A stretch of 50,514 nt of DNA from the NCBI GenBank assembly GCA_029243145.1, contig JAQWSQ010000040.1, forward strand, positions 1-50,514. The letters run 5' to 3'. Below are positions 1 to 10,260 of this stretch, piece after piece. This stretch comes from Planctomycetaceae bacterium. GTDB lineage: Bacteria; Planctomycetota; Planctomycetia; Planctomycetales; Planctomycetaceae. Below the pieces are notes generated by a model. That model was not told where the DNA came from. It made no database searches and worked only from the letters and a program-made list of their open reading frames with translations. The position numbers and the translations under genes were made by a program. Position 1 is the first letter of the stretch, and each line of letters starts with the position of its first letter.

Positions 1-1
1 G

Positions 2-124
2 ATCAAAAGTGCGCAGGAACGGACTGTGGAAGGGTTATGGGATGCCTGCGGAAAATTGGTGGATCGGATCACAGAATCGGAATGTCGGAACTACCTGAAG
101 CACTGCGGCTACCGCTACAGTTAA
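2..124 (+). CDS. IS630-like transposase, C-terminal fragment
   Basis: The reading frame is open from the window edge and stops at TAA 122-124, giving about 40 residues. The end reads ...DRITESECRNYLKHCGYRYS, which resembles the C-terminus of IS630-family DDE transposases, where a conserved ECxNYxxxCGY-type ending closes the protein. The catalytic DDE residues and the left end of any element lie outside the window. I cannot see a terminal inverted repeat after the stop. It may be an intact insertion sequence cut by the window edge or a remnant. Family assignment rests on this short tail only. Confidence 0.5.
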   Translation: MKSAQERTVEGLWDACGKLVDRITESECRNYLKHCGYRYS

Positions 125-148
125 ACTTCACGAGCTCTAATTATTTGG

Positions 149-174
149 CACGCAGAGGCGCAAAGGCGCAGAGG
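149..174 (+). repeat. CGCAGAGG-type repeat, copy 1
   Basis: A 26-base unit of the form CACGCAGAGGCGCAAAGGCG followed by CAGAGG. It lies upstream of the GxxExxY gene and is inverted relative to the copy at 646-670. Further copies are at 691-715, 36975-37000 and 42120-42146. Confidence 0.8.
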
Positions 175-248
175 TTTGAAATGATCCTTCATGCCAAACT
201 CGAAATAGTGTACTAATAACACACTTTCAAAGAGGAGAAAAATTTGTC

Positions 249-638
249 ATGAATGAAAAGCAACTGGGTAGCGAGATTGTGAATGACTGCTTTCAGATTC
301 ATCAAGAGTTAGGCCCCGGACTTCTTGAATCAGTCTATGAAGTGATTCTCGCAGATGAACTGAGGTCATTGGGTTTAAGCATCGAACGGCAAAAGCCAAT
401 CCCAATCCGATATAAAGAATTGATTTTTGATGAAGGTTTTCGAGCAGATATTATCGTGGAGAATCGCGTCATCATCGAACTGAAATCTGTCGAAGCAGTC
501 AGTCGAGTCCATTCAAAGCAGGCTCTCACATACTTAAAGCTACTGGATTACCGGCTGGGATATCTCGTCAACTTTGGATCGGAACTCATCAAAGACGGCA
601 TTACTCGTGTCGTCAATAGGCTGCCAGAAAACGAATAA
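249..638 (+). CDS. GxxExxY protein (PD-(D/E)XK nuclease-like)
   Basis: This 129-residue cytosolic protein carries the signature G24-L-L-E27-S-V-Y30 that names the GxxExxY family. D67 followed by E77-L-K79 fits the D...ExK core of PD-(D/E)XK nucleases. The length is usual for the family, so it appears complete. No activity has been firmly assigned to these proteins; a nuclease role is inferred from the fold motif. An AGAGGAG sequence lies somewhat far (about 12 bases) before the ATG. The gene stands alone between CGCAGAGG-type repeats on both sides, which suggests it arrived or persists as a repeat-associated cassette. Confidence 0.85.
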   Translation: MNEKQLGSEIVNDCFQIHQELGPGLLESVYEVILADELRSLGLSIERQKPIPIRYKELIFDEGFRADIIVENRVIIELKSVEAVSRVHSKQALTYLKLLDYRLGYLVNFGSELIKDGITRVVNRLPENE

Positions 639-645
639 TAGTTTC

Positions 646-715
646 CTTTGCGTCTCCGCGCCTCTGCGTGAGTCCCTAAAAATCATTGGCAAGCAGAGGC
701 GCTAAGGCGCAGAGG
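646..715. repeat. Inverted pair of CGCAGAGG-type repeats
   Basis: Copy 2 (646-670, CTTTGCGTCTCCGCGCCTCT then GCGTG) and copy 3 (691-715, opposite orientation) face each other about 20 bases apart. GCGCCTCTGC of the first can pair with GCAGAGGCGC of the second, so the transcript downstream of the GxxExxY gene could form a long hairpin. There is no clear T-run, so a terminator role is only possible. I see nothing gene-like in the rest of the 639-941 gap. Confidence 0.75.
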
Positions 716-941
716 TTTGTGATGCTACCGAAATATGAATTGGATTATTCACAACTCTCTTGAACTGATGGGAGTTTACAAACAGCAACGACCTCCTCAT
801 CCGCTCTTCTGGCACCTAAGGGGAGTTGCGATTTCGTGCGTCCTCCCCCTTTCTCCTCTCTAATTGCTCTGTGGTCTCAGTTACACTCCTGAGGAGGAGA
901 AGGAATCGATCAACGCGGCTTAGACAATCAAAGCGATTTGA

Positions 942-1967
942 TCATACCGCGTTTGTTGTCTCGGCTAATTCCGCGAGCTTCGCTTGAGCTCGGCCTTCGG
1001 CTATCGCCGTCCGTGCCAATTCAACGCCCGCCTTCAGGTCGTCCACTTTACCAACAGTCAATAACGCGGCAGCCGCATTAGCAAGCACCATATTGGCCGG
1101 TGCTCCCGTCTCTTCTCCAGCGAATATCGCATTAAGCAGTGTTGCCGATTGCTCAGGAGTATCGACCCGCAAATCGTCGACGTGACACTCCGGTAGACCA
1201 AAATCTAATGCCTTCCAGGTCAATTCTTCGATGCCAGATTTCGACACTCGACAAGCGAGTGTCTCTCCCCACAAGCTCACTTCGTCCAATTCGTTGTTCC
1301 CGCAAACGACTGTCGCTCCTTCGGCTCCCAATTCCTGCAAAGCGGGAGCCAACTTGCGGACCAGTTCATTCGACGCTGTCCCCAATAACTGAAACTCGGC
1401 GGCAGCCGGATTGGTCAACGGCCCCAACAAATTGAAGATCGTACGAAAACCGAGCGATTTTCGGACCGGACCAACATGCTTCATCGCCGCGTGAAAAATC
1501 GGCGCGTAACAGAAACAGAGCTCGATCTTATCGAAACATTGTCCAACTTGTTCGGCGGTCAGATCGAGATTGACACCTAATGCGTTAAACACATCGGACG
1601 AACCACTTTTGCTGGTCACGCCCCGATTACCATGCTTAACCACGGGGACACCACACGCTGCGGCCACCATCGCGACGGCTGTACTGATATTAAACGTGTG
1701 CAGCCCGCTGCCTCCCGTGCCGCAGGTATCGAGCTTTCCCGTCACTTGAGTTGGAATCGGGGCTGCTTTCTCGCGCATCGCCTTGGCCGCTCCGGCAATC
1801 TCTTCGACTGTTTCACCCTTGATGCGTAGAGCCGTTAATAATGCGGCAATTTCAACCTCCGAAGATTGACCATTCATGATTTCAAGAATGACGGCATGTG
1901 CTTCTTCGACGGAGAGGCATTCTCCGACGAGCAGTTTTTCGAGGGCGTGACGCATGGGGTCGATCAT
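942..1967 (-). CDS. trpD: Anthranilate phosphoribosyltransferase
   Basis: TrpD transfers the phosphoribosyl group of PRPP to anthranilate, the second committed step of tryptophan synthesis, in the cytosol. Counted from an in-frame TTG at 1982, the protein shows the PRPP loop CGTGGSG (87-93), NIST (98-101), KHGNRG (116-121) and SGSSDV (126-131), all hallmarks of the family. I prefer the ATG at 1967 (341 residues), the usual TrpD length; an ATG at 1955 is also possible. No clear ribosome site decides between them. The gene is alone, with no other trp gene nearby, which is common in planctomycetes. Confidence 0.93.
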   Translation of the reverse strand: MIDPMRHALEKLLVGECLSVEEAHAVILEIMNGQSSEVEIAALLTALRIKGETVEEIAGAAKAMREKAAPIPTQVTGKLDTCGTGGSGLHTFNISTAVAMVAAACGVPVVKHGNRGVTSKSGSSDVFNALGVNLDLTAEQVGQCFDKIELCFCYAPIFHAAMKHVGPVRKSLGFRTIFNLLGPLTNPAAAEFQLLGTASNELVRKLAPALQELGAEGATVVCGNNELDEVSLWGETLACRVSKSGIEELTWKALDFGLPECHVDDLRVDTPEQSATLLNAIFAGEETGAPANMVLANAAAALLTVGKVDDLKAGVELARTAIAEGRAQAKLAELAETTNAV

Positions 1968-2148
1968 GGGTGGTGGTCTCAATCAGGACTATTGTTTGAT
2001 GCTTCGCATCATAGCGGATTTGGAGTGAGAGGAAAATGATTTGGTGAGGTCTGTGTTGCCAGACTATTGATATTCTAATTGACATTGAGATAGTATCTGC
2101 CACAGAATGGTGAAAGCCCATTTATTTGTTCAACACTTGGAGCCAAGT

Positions 2149-2338
2149 ATGCGAACCAGTGCAGTCATTTGTTTTGCCTTAGCTGCTCCTTTTCACCATT
2201 TCTGCGGTCGTCAATGTTTCAACAGCACTGAATGATGGCGGTGGTGGTTCCTACAATACCGGATACATCGTCGGTGCCTGTTTACCTGCCGTCATTCTGT
2301 TAATCGCGGGACTGTCTCTAGCAAAGAAGCCAAAATGA
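2149..2338 (+). pseudogene. Small two-helix membrane protein with apparent frameshift
   Basis: An ATG at 2149 with a GGAG ribosome site starts MRTSAVICFAL, then the frame drifts and stops after 28 residues. The frame one base further on continues LLLFTISAVVNVSTALNDGG, then a glycine-rich turn, a second hydrophobic helix (VGACLPAVILLIAGLSLA) and KKPK before TGA 2336-2338. Removing one base near 2182 would join them into a protein of about 62 residues with two transmembrane segments. This is either a true one-base insertion or a sequencing error. The family is not recognised; small two-helix proteins of this sort are frequent in planctomycetes. Confidence 0.55.
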
Positions 2339-2388
2339 GGAACTTCTCACGATCCACGCTTTGGATCGTACTTTTGTCCGCACCCATT

Positions 2389-2415
2389 CCGATTGCTTGC
2401 GCAATTGGGCTATGA
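2389..2415 (+). repeat. TTGC-loop hairpin repeat, copy 1
   Basis: CCGATTGC, loop TTGC, GCAATTGG, then GCTATGA. The stem has 8 pairs including one G-T. Related copies with different but still pairing stems are at 39606-39632 and 44189-44217, with a likely reverse-strand copy at 41667-41687. Confidence 0.7.
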
Positions 2416-2521
2416 GTGATTAGGTCGATCCTGACAAGTCATTCTCTACACACGACAACACACGCATCGCATGCTAAACTGGGATCCCACTCGTGATTCA
2501 CTTCGTATCTCACTCTGAATT

Positions 2522-3796
2522 ATGCCCTCTGCACCTCGTCGAGTTGTTGTAACCGGTCTCGGCGTCATCACGCCTTTAGGACCGGATTGCGCAACCACTT
2601 GGACCAGATTGATCGCGGGTGAATCGGGTCTGAGGCGCCTTCCCGACGAACACTTCGCAGACATTTTCGATTTCAAAGAGGAACCGATTCCTCCCGGAAT
2701 CAAACATGGTGGGCCTCATCCTCCTGTATCATTGTCGACTCAGGAGACGACCGGTGAGCCGATGGTCGATCTCGCTCTCCACGCCGCCAAAGAAGCCGTG
2801 CAGGATGCAGCCGGAGATTCTGGGTTCGAGATCGATCCTTATCGAGCGGGTGTCGTGTTCGGGACAAGCAAAGCAGGATTCCGCAGTTTTGATCAATTTA
2901 TGAGATCACAACAGGTGGAGACCGCTGAGAAACACAACAACGATTCAGGGAAACACTGGACACACTTCCTCTCAGACACACCGGCTCTCATGCTGGCCAA
3001 ACAATTCAATTTCAAAGCCTCTGCCCTGTGTCCGGTCGCGGCATGCGCGACGGGCCTGGTGGCAGTCCAACGCGCCGCCCATTTCATCCAACACGACCAG
3101 TGTGATGTGATGCTCGCCGGCAGTAGCGATGCCAGTTTGTTGCCGATTATCCAATCCTCGTATCATCGGTTGGGAGTTCTGGCCAGAAACTTTGAGGATC
3201 CGGCAATCGCCTGTCGTCCATTTGACGATACACGCGAAGGGTTTCTGATCGGCGAAGGGGCCGCGGTGCTCATTCTAGAAGAAGCCGAACATGCCGCCGC
3301 ACGAGGTGCCACTCCCTATGCCGAGTGGTTGGGAGGAAATCAAACGGCCGACACTTTGGGGCTGACACAATTGGATTCCGAGTCGCCCGCATTACGGCAT
3401 TTGTTGACACAATTACCCCGGCAATGCAGTTTTGATTGGAACGATGTCAGTTATCTCAATTTGCACGGTACGAGTACCGTCATGAATGATGTCTGTGAAG
3501 TGAACGCTCTTCAACGTGTATTGGGGACAGAAGCCGAACGCATCCCGACTTCGAGCCTCAAAGGATCATTGGGGCATCTGTTAGGAGCGGCAGGCAGTGT
3601 TGAGACGGCACTCACGATCTTGGCTCTCAAACATCGGCAATTGCCGGGGAATCCCACGCTGAAAACCCCGTTCGAGGGATGCCGATTGAACCTTATCCGT
3701 AAGTCGCAAGAAGTCGCCAACCCGTACATTGCCGTGAAATTATCATTGGGATTTGGAGGACATCTCGCTGCTGGAGTCTTCCGCGCATGGCAATGA
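2522..3796 (+). CDS. Beta-ketoacyl-ACP synthase (KAS II/FabF-like)
   Basis: A 424-residue thiolase-fold condensing enzyme that would extend an acyl-ACP with malonyl-ACP. The nucleophile is Cys175 in AACATGL; the two catalytic histidines are H315 (NLHGTST) and H352 (KGSLGHLLGAAG), so the Cys-His-His set of FabF is complete. The C-terminal glycine motif reads GFGGHLAAG rather than the usual GFGGTNAA. No acyl carrier protein, ketoreductase or dehydratase gene is adjacent, so it may be an accessory condensing enzyme rather than the main fatty-acid FabF. The ATG at 2522 directly precedes the standard RRVVVTGLG opening of the family. Confidence 0.88.
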   Translation: MPSAPRRVVVTGLGVITPLGPDCATTWTRLIAGESGLRRLPDEHFADIFDFKEEPIPPGIKHGGPHPPVSLSTQETTGEPMVDLALHAAKEAVQDAAGDSGFEIDPYRAGVVFGTSKAGFRSFDQFMRSQQVETAEKHNNDSGKHWTHFLSDTPALMLAKQFNFKASALCPVAACATGLVAVQRAAHFIQHDQCDVMLAGSSDASLLPIIQSSYHRLGVLARNFEDPAIACRPFDDTREGFLIGEGAAVLILEEAEHAAARGATPYAEWLGGNQTADTLGLTQLDSESPALRHLLTQLPRQCSFDWNDVSYLNLHGTSTVMNDVCEVNALQRVLGTEAERIPTSSLKGSLGHLLGAAGSVETALTILALKHRQLPGNPTLKTPFEGCRLNLIRKSQEVANPYIAVKLSLGFGGHLAAGVFRAWQ

Positions 3797-3935
3797 GTCG
3801 TCAGAAACACCTTTCCGATCGGGTTCAAGCCTTTTAAACACGCGATAACCCACATCTCTCTCGCAGAAATTAGCATAATTCACTACGATTTCTGCCTATT
3901 GAATCAGATCCACTCTCCCTGTCACGGATGACAGC

Positions 3936-6900
3936 ATGTTGCATCAATTCAGACTGATCCTATTTTTTCTGACGCTCTCCTTCCTCGTCACGGGAAGCTC
4001 TGCAATGGCCGGAGTCAGGCCAGAATGGCGGGTGTCCTTACTCGATGATGCCACACTGAACGATGTTACGTTTGTCGGGAAAACTGGCTGGGCGGTTGGC
4101 GAGCATGGGGTGATCCGTCGCACGACCGACGGAGGACTCACTTGGAGTCTCGAACAATCTCCGCGACCGGCCTCGTTACAGTCCGTCTGTTTTTTGACAA
4201 ATCATATCGGTTGGGTGGCCGGCGGCTTTATCGAACCATACACACAAGCCGAACGCGGTGTGCTGTTCGCCACTAATGATGGTGGCCAGACATGGCAGGA
4301 TCTCACCACAGCCGATCTTCCCTTTCTCCACAAAGTCAAATTCTTCTCATTGGAATTTGGCGTCGCAGTCGCGGGAAAGATGGGGCCATACGGTTCAGGA
4401 TTATTGTCGACCGAAGATGGCGGTGAATCGTGGCTCGATACCTCCTCTCAGGCTGAAATCAGATCGGCATGGCGAACGGGCGATTTCGTCTCACCCACAC
4501 GTGGCGTGATAGTCGGTCGTCGGGGTGCTCTTTCCACTTGGGGAGGGAATGAATTCTCAGCGGCGCAACAACTCTCGTTCGGTCGCAGTCATCTGCAAGA
4601 TGTTCAACTTGACCCCAACGGAACTGGGTGGTTGGTGGGCGATCAGGCATTATTGATGAAGTCGCCGAATTCCGGTGTCACTTGGGAATCTCCCCCCGGA
4701 AAATTACCTCCCGAATTACGGGATGTCGTTGATTTTCTCGCCGTGGAACAACGCGGCGACAAAGTTTGGGTTGCGGGGAAACCGGGAACGGTGATCTGGC
4801 ATTCAGCCGATGCGGGTCAGACTTGGAAACAACAAGTCACAAAGAGCAACACGCCACTGCGGGCAATCCACTTTCGCGATGATCAGTTCGGCATTGCGAT
4901 AGGCGACCTGGGGACAATTCTGTTGACCGATGACGGCGGTCAGACCTGGAACAATCAACGCTTGGAACGACCACGGCGAGCGGGAATGATGTTGATTTCA
5001 TCCTCCCCGGAGTCACTCTCATTTCCTTTAATTTCCTGGTATGCGGGAGAGAATGGCTATCGAAGTATCGCCTTGATACCGGTTCAGCAAGACATGAATC
5101 GCGACTTATTGCAAACTGATTTGCGACTCTCATCCGCGTTTCATTCTGTCGGTGGAAATGCCGCCTATGCCGGTCATCGCTTACCGGTCGGATTACCCGA
5201 TCTGACGACCAATCGCGAACAGTTAATCGCCGAATGGAATGCTCGGACGGACGGACGATTGCAACAAGTATTACTGGGCGGCTTGGTGGCCGAAATCAGG
5301 CAATGGCGACCTGAAGTCATTGTACTCGATCATGCAGCCGAAGATGATCAGGCAACTCAACTCTTGAATCTTGCCGTGAATCAAGCTGTCAAAGAATCTG
5401 CCGATGAAACACGACATCTAGAATTGAGCCAGAATCTAGGACTGCTGCCTTGGCAAGTGTCGCGTGTTGTCACCTTGCAACCGGCTGCCGGTCCGAGCGG
5501 TGCGTTCTTTTCTCCCGACCGCTCATTGGTCCGTTTGGGAATGACCTTGGGTGAATCAACAGATCAATCCATATCGCGTCTCAACAATGAAGTTACTCCA
5601 CAGAATCATGGAGCGATGCAAGTCAATGGCTCAGAGGAGAGGTTACAACTCTCAGAGTTATTTCGAGACCTTAGACTCGATACGGGGGGAGATGCTCGCA
5701 GAAGAATGATTCCACTGACTGCCGATATGGTGGAAGAGGATAATCCCAACCCGAAACACGCTCGACAAATCCAAAACATGGCCCTCAGAGCCAGGAAGCA
5801 GTTTGGTTCAGCAGAGTCTTTAATTGGTCTTCTACCAAAGCAATTGGAGGGAATGGATCCTGAAGCAGCCGCACGAATGTTGCTATCGATGGGAGAACAG
5901 GCTCTCAGCATGGGTGACATGACGGCTGCGGAGGGGATCTGGATCGAGCTGGTGAACAATTACGAGGCCACACTGGCCGGCCAACAGGGAATGCAGAAGC
6001 TCATTCAATTTTGGGCATCGGAGGAAATCGCCTGGCATCGTTCTCGTCAGATCGGGTCGTCCCACATCAGTGTCTCAACGAACGAAGACTCGGTGCTGCA
6101 AGCATTGGGTAATCCCACCGAGGTCAAGCTCTCTAGCAATATTTACGAGTTGGGAAATGAATCGAAGCAAAAAATCTCCCGAAGTCCAATCGTGCAAGCA
6201 TCGTCCTTGGAAAACAGTCCTCAAGATTGGCATTCCGGTGTACGAGACCGCTGGCTGAGACAGGCCGGCTTTCTGGGCATCGTATTGTCTCAACGAAACC
6301 CGGCCCTATTGCGTGATGAGACAATTCAACGATCACTTGCAGTCATTAATCGACATCCTGAAATTGCCGGCGAAATGGATGAACTCTTTCAGAAGACCCA
6401 CCATCTCCCTCGTGACGTTCCCACGAACTGGTATATCCCACCTCGCGAACCCAGTGTGAAGAAATCCCTTTCAGCGATAATGACTTCGTCGCGACCGCAC
6501 CTCGACGGTATTTTCGATGATGAATGTTGGAAGTCGGCTGACGCAGAAGTCCTTCAGCAAGGCAGCGGACGTGTTTATGCAGAGGGAGCCTCTTTTATCA
6601 AGATGGCTTACGACAAAGAGTATCTTTATATCGCGGCCTCGCTGGTACAACACCCGGCGGTGATTTTGCAGGGAACTCAGTTGGCCGGCCGTCATCATGA
6701 TGCCAAACTGACCGGACACGACCGCATCACCTTCGCCCTCGACATCGACCGCGAATCCGAATTCTATTACGAATTGACGATTGACGAACGGGGTTGGACC
6801 TCAGAATCACTTGGGGGATTCCCAGTGTGGAATCCGAATATGTTCATTGCCACTCATCACGAACGCGGGCATTGGCGAATCGAAGCCGCCATCCCTCTGA

Positions 6901-7052
6901 AAGAACTTGCACCACCCGCCAAAGTCCCCGGTCATAGCTGGGGACTGGCAATTCGTCGCACCTTACCAATGATCGGTTGGGAAAGCTGGCAGTCGGGGGT
7001 CACCACCGACCATCCGACAGTCGATGAGTTTGGCCGCTTGCAGTTTAAGTGA
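3936..7052 (+). CDS. Secreted YCF48-type propeller protein with CBM9-like C-terminus
   Basis: A 1038-residue protein with an N-terminal signal peptide (hydrophobic 8-20, then SSAMA). Residues about 30-350 hold repeats of the YCF48/BNR type, each with a GWAVG-like strand and TxDGGxTW turn (TTDGGLTW, TNDGGQTW, TEDGGESW, TDDGGQTW). A middle part (about 370-550) is unassigned; it includes a stretch (EIRQWRPEVIVLDH) like part of PIG-L/LmbE deacetylases but lacks their HPDD zinc motif. A short TPR-like piece follows. The last 180 residues, opening with RPHLDGIFDDECW, resemble a family-9 carbohydrate-binding module. The protein probably binds extracellular polymer; enzymatic function is not evident. 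Confidence 0.75.
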   Translation: MLHQFRLILFFLTLSFLVTGSSAMAGVRPEWRVSLLDDATLNDVTFVGKTGWAVGEHGVIRRTTDGGLTWSLEQSPRPASLQSVCFLTNHIGWVAGGFIEPYTQAERGVLFATNDGGQTWQDLTTADLPFLHKVKFFSLEFGVAVAGKMGPYGSGLLSTEDGGESWLDTSSQAEIRSAWRTGDFVSPTRGVIVGRRGALSTWGGNEFSAAQQLSFGRSHLQDVQLDPNGTGWLVGDQALLMKSPNSGVTWESPPGKLPPELRDVVDFLAVEQRGDKVWVAGKPGTVIWHSADAGQTWKQQVTKSNTPLRAIHFRDDQFGIAIGDLGTILLTDDGGQTWNNQRLERPRRAGMMLISSSPESLSFPLISWYAGENGYRSIALIPVQQDMNRDLLQTDLRLSSAFHSVGGNAAYAGHRLPVGLPDLTTNREQLIAEWNARTDGRLQQVLLGGLVAEIRQWRPEVIVLDHAAEDDQATQLLNLAVNQAVKESADETRHLELSQNLGLLPWQVSRVVTLQPAAGPSGAFFSPDRSLVRLGMTLGESTDQSISRLNNEVTPQNHGAMQVNGSEERLQLSELFRDLRLDTGGDARRRMIPLTADMVEEDNPNPKHARQIQNMALRARKQFGSAESLIGLLPKQLEGMDPEAAARMLLSMGEQALSMGDMTAAEGIWIELVNNYEATLAGQQGMQKLIQFWASEEIAWHRSRQIGSSHISVSTNEDSVLQALGNPTEVKLSSNIYELGNESKQKISRSPIVQASSLENSPQDWHSGVRDRWLRQAGFLGIVLSQRNPALLRDETIQRSLAVINRHPEIAGEMDELFQKTHHLPRDVPTNWYIPPREPSVKKSLSAIMTSSRPHLDGIFDDECWKSADAEVLQQGSGRVYAEGASFIKMAYDKEYLYIAASLVQHPAVILQGTQLAGRHHDAKLTGHDRITFALDIDRESEFYYELTIDERGWTSESLGGFPVWNPNMFIATHHERGHWRIEAAIPLKELAPPAKVPGHSWGLAIRRTLPMIGWESWQSGVTTDHPTVDEFGRLQFK

Positions 7053-7128
7053 CATTTTAAGTGATTGCGGCCTCAGAGATTCTTTGCCTTGGGATTTTCT
7101 GCCGGGTATGATGAGTGATGATCCATTA

Positions 7129-7194
<66 letters not shown>

Positions 7195-7207
7195 TACGGG
7201 CGATTCC

Positions 7208-10195
7208 ATGATTCGTGCTCTTTCTTTCTTAGCCATACTGCTCGGTTCGTTGTCAGTCGTTGCTGGTGAGGACTTTGTTCCTGCTCCCGATACGCAAAAG
7301 CCGGGAGACCGACCGCCAACACCGCAGGAATCGTTGGGGATGATCACGGTTCCCGAAGGATTTAAGGTGACTCTGTTCGCCGCCGAACCGGCCATTCGCC
7401 AACCGATTGATATGAAATTCGACTCACGGGGACGATTGTGGGTGGCAGAATGTTATGCCTACAACGGACATAACTTTGACGAAGATGCTCGCGACCGGAT
7501 TGTGATTCTCGAAGACACAAACCGCGATGGGCAGCACGACTCCGCAAAAGTCTTTTGGGACAAGGGACACATTCTGACCAGTTTCGAATTCGGCAATGAA
7601 GGCCTCTTCATTCTTAACGATGGTGAATTGCAGTTTCTCTCTGATACCAATCACGACGACAAAGCCGACGATAAGGTCGTCACGTTGATGAACGGCTTCG
7701 ACACCAAGCAGATCGGTCACAATATTGTCAGTGGTTTATTATGGGGACCGGACGGATGGATTTATGGACGACACGGTATCAAAGCGACTTCTTATCCCGC
7801 AGCGCCCCATGTCCCAATGGACGAGCGAGTGCCGATAAACACTGGCATTTGGCGCTATCATCCCGTACGCGAAGTCTTTGAACCTGTTGTTCATGGAACG
7901 ACTAATCCATGGGGACTCGACTATAACCAAGACGGAGAATTCTTCTTCACCAACAATGTGATCGGTCACTTATGGCATGTCATTCCCGGCGTTCATTACA
8001 CACGGATGTACGGCACAGACTTTAATCCTCACATCTATGAATTGATGGATCAGCACGCCGATCATTATCACTGGGATCATTCACAAAGCTGGACCGATTC
8101 GCGTGAAACAGCGGGCGTTCATGGTGAACTGGGCGGCGGGCATTCCCACTGCGGCGGCATGATTTATCTGGGTGACAATTTCCCGGATGAATATCGAGGC
8201 CGCATGTTTATGTGCAATACTCATGGACGACGTCTCAATCAGGACATCATCGAACCGGAAGGTTCCGGTTACACAATCCGTCACGCTCCCGACTTCTTCT
8301 TTGCCAATCAACCGTGGTTTCGAGGTGTCTCTTTAACATATGGTCCCGATGGTGCTGTTTACGTGAGCGACTGGTGCGACTTCGGAGAATGTCATGATCA
8401 CGATGGGATCCATCGCAGTAGCGGACGGATTTATCGCATCAGTTACGGTGATCCGACGCCAGTCCCCAAAGATTTGGACGTTGCCAAGCTGGACCTCGAT
8501 CAACTTTTTGAACTGCACAAGCATCCCAATCATTGGTATCAACGTACCGCGCGTCGAGAACTCTGGAATCGACAACAGCGTGACGAAAAGTTTCTGAATG
8601 AATCATGGAACGATGCGATCATTGCAGAAAAAGATCTGTCAGTGAGCTTGGCCTGTCTTCAGACATTGGTCACGCTTGATGCCTGGAACGGAGAGTCCGT
8701 TACAAAAATGATTTCTCATACGGATCAGTCGCATCGTAATTATGGACTGAAATTGTTGCCACAACTACCTGCCTCAGAAATTCCACGGTTCCGCTCAACC
8801 GTTTTGGCAATGGCCGATGCGGGGACATTGCAGGATCGCTTGCAACTCTCGTCCGTCGCTCAAAAACTGCCTTCCATACTCGCGATGGATATTTTGAAGA
8901 AACTCGCCCTCTCCGATATTGATCCCGATGACCACAATCTGCCACTCATGATCTGGTACGGATTGGAACCGCTGGTGATTGATCATCCTGACGAATCATT
9001 GGCAATCACTCAATTCACCAAACTTCCGCTTCTACAACGGTTCATTGCACGTCGATTAACTTCCGAAATTGAGAATAACCCGACTCACACAGAGCAACTC
9101 GTCGCCGCATTGCAAACATCATCACCCAATCGACAAGAACAACTGTTGCTGGGGATGTCACAGGCACTTCGCGGATGGCGGAAAACGGAGGCTCCACGAA
9201 ACTGGTCGCATGTTGCAATCAAATTGTCAAAGTCTGACAACCGAGACATCAGAGAACTTTCTCAAGAACTCTCACTCGTTTTCGGCGATGGCCGGGCGAT
9301 GGACGATCTTCGCAAGATTGCCACAGACACGAATGCTGATTATGAAACTCGTCAGCGAGCTGTCTCTCTGCTGGCGAAGACAGACATCGAAGGTTTAAAC
9401 ACGCTGCTGATTAAACTCCTCTCAGACCGTAACGTCACGTTGGCAGTCTTAAAGGCGATGGTGAATATCGACGATCCGGCTGCTGCTCAAGAAATTATCA
9501 AACGCTTTGGTTCGTTTCGGACCGATTGGAAACCATTCGCCATTCAGACACTCACTTCTCGTGTCACCTTTGCCGAACAGTTATTGTCGGCCATTGAGAA
9601 GGGACAAATCCCGTCGAGTGAACTTTCTGCCGCCCAAGCCCGTGAAATCCAGAACTTGGGCGACTCGGCACTCAATAAGCAATTGGCCAAAGTCTGGGGA
9701 ACATTGCGTCAAACGCCCGCCGAAAAACAGAAATTGATCGTCGATTACAAACAACGGCTGAGCGATGCCGATCTTACAAAAGTGGATTTTGTAAATGGCC
9801 GGAAGTTATATACGAAATCCTGTGCTAATTGTCACAAACTGTTTGGGGAAGGCGCCTCCGTGGCTCCCGATCTCACCGGCTCTAATCGCGATAACCTCGA
9901 CTATCTGCTGATGAATATTCTCGACCCGAGTGGAGTCGTACCACAAGCCTTCAAAGTCTCGGTAATTGTTTTAGAAGACGGTCGCGTCTTGACGGGCGTG
10001 ATTGGTCGAGATGACGGCCAGACGGTCGAGATTCAAACCGCTAAAGACAAGCTGATCGTCTCCAAGTCCGACATCGAATTGATCAAAAAGTCCGACCTGT
10101 CTTTGATGCCGGATGGCTTGTTCGAGAAACTGAACGAAGCCGAAATTCGCGATATGATCGGATATCTCCAATCCCGACGATCTCCAAAACCATGA
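7208..10195 (+). CDS. PVC-type propeller/HEAT/cytochrome c protein
   Basis: I chose the ATG at 7208 because [20 protein letters not shown] is a clean signal peptide; an in-frame GTG at 7115 would add Thr-His repeats translated from the CA tract. The 995-residue product has an N-terminal membrane-bound-dehydrogenase-type propeller (from about 45, [14 protein letters not shown]) as in TIGR02604, a central HEAT-like helical part, and a C-terminal heme-binding domain as in TIGR02603 with C872-A-N-C-H876. Such proteins are expanded in Planctomycetes and Verrucomicrobia and are thought to oxidise sugars or related compounds in the periplasm; the substrate is unknown. The CA tract sits where a promoter or ribosome site would be. 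Confidence 0.88.
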   Translation: MIRALSFLAILLGSLSVVAGEDFVPAPDTQKPGDRPPTPQESLGMITVPEGFKVTLFAAEPAIRQPIDMKFDSRGRLWVAECYAYNGHNFDEDARDRIVILEDTNRDGQHDSAKVFWDKGHILTSFEFGNEGLFILNDGELQFLSDTNHDDKADDKVVTLMNGFDTKQIGHNIVSGLLWGPDGWIYGRHGIKATSYPAAPHVPMDERVPINTGIWRYHPVREVFEPVVHGTTNPWGLDYNQDGEFFFTNNVIGHLWHVIPGVHYTRMYGTDFNPHIYELMDQHADHYHWDHSQSWTDSRETAGVHGELGGGHSHCGGMIYLGDNFPDEYRGRMFMCNTHGRRLNQDIIEPEGSGYTIRHAPDFFFANQPWFRGVSLTYGPDGAVYVSDWCDFGECHDHDGIHRSSGRIYRISYGDPTPVPKDLDVAKLDLDQLFELHKHPNHWYQRTARRELWNRQQRDEKFLNESWNDAIIAEKDLSVSLACLQTLVTLDAWNGESVTKMISHTDQSHRNYGLKLLPQLPASEIPRFRSTVLAMADAGTLQDRLQLSSVAQKLPSILAMDILKKLALSDIDPDDHNLPLMIWYGLEPLVIDHPDESLAITQFTKLPLLQRFIARRLTSEIENNPTHTEQLVAALQTSSPNRQEQLLLGMSQALRGWRKTEAPRNWSHVAIKLSKSDNRDIRELSQELSLVFGDGRAMDDLRKIATDTNADYETRQRAVSLLAKTDIEGLNTLLIKLLSDRNVTLAVLKAMVNIDDPAAAQEIIKRFGSFRTDWKPFAIQTLTSRVTFAEQLLSAIEKGQIPSSELSAAQAREIQNLGDSALNKQLAKVWGTLRQTPAEKQKLIVDYKQRLSDADLTKVDFVNGRKLYTKSCANCHKLFGEGASVAPDLTGSNRDNLDYLLMNILDPSGVVPQAFKVSVIVLEDGRVLTGVIGRDDGQTVEIQTAKDKLIVSKSDIELIKKSDLSLMPDGLFEKLNEAEIRDMIGYLQSRRSPKP

Positions 10196-10260
10196 CTGGA
10201 ATCTGGCGCACACAACGGCTAACCTCCACACATCGCTTACCCACTCCAGAAGGATCACCC

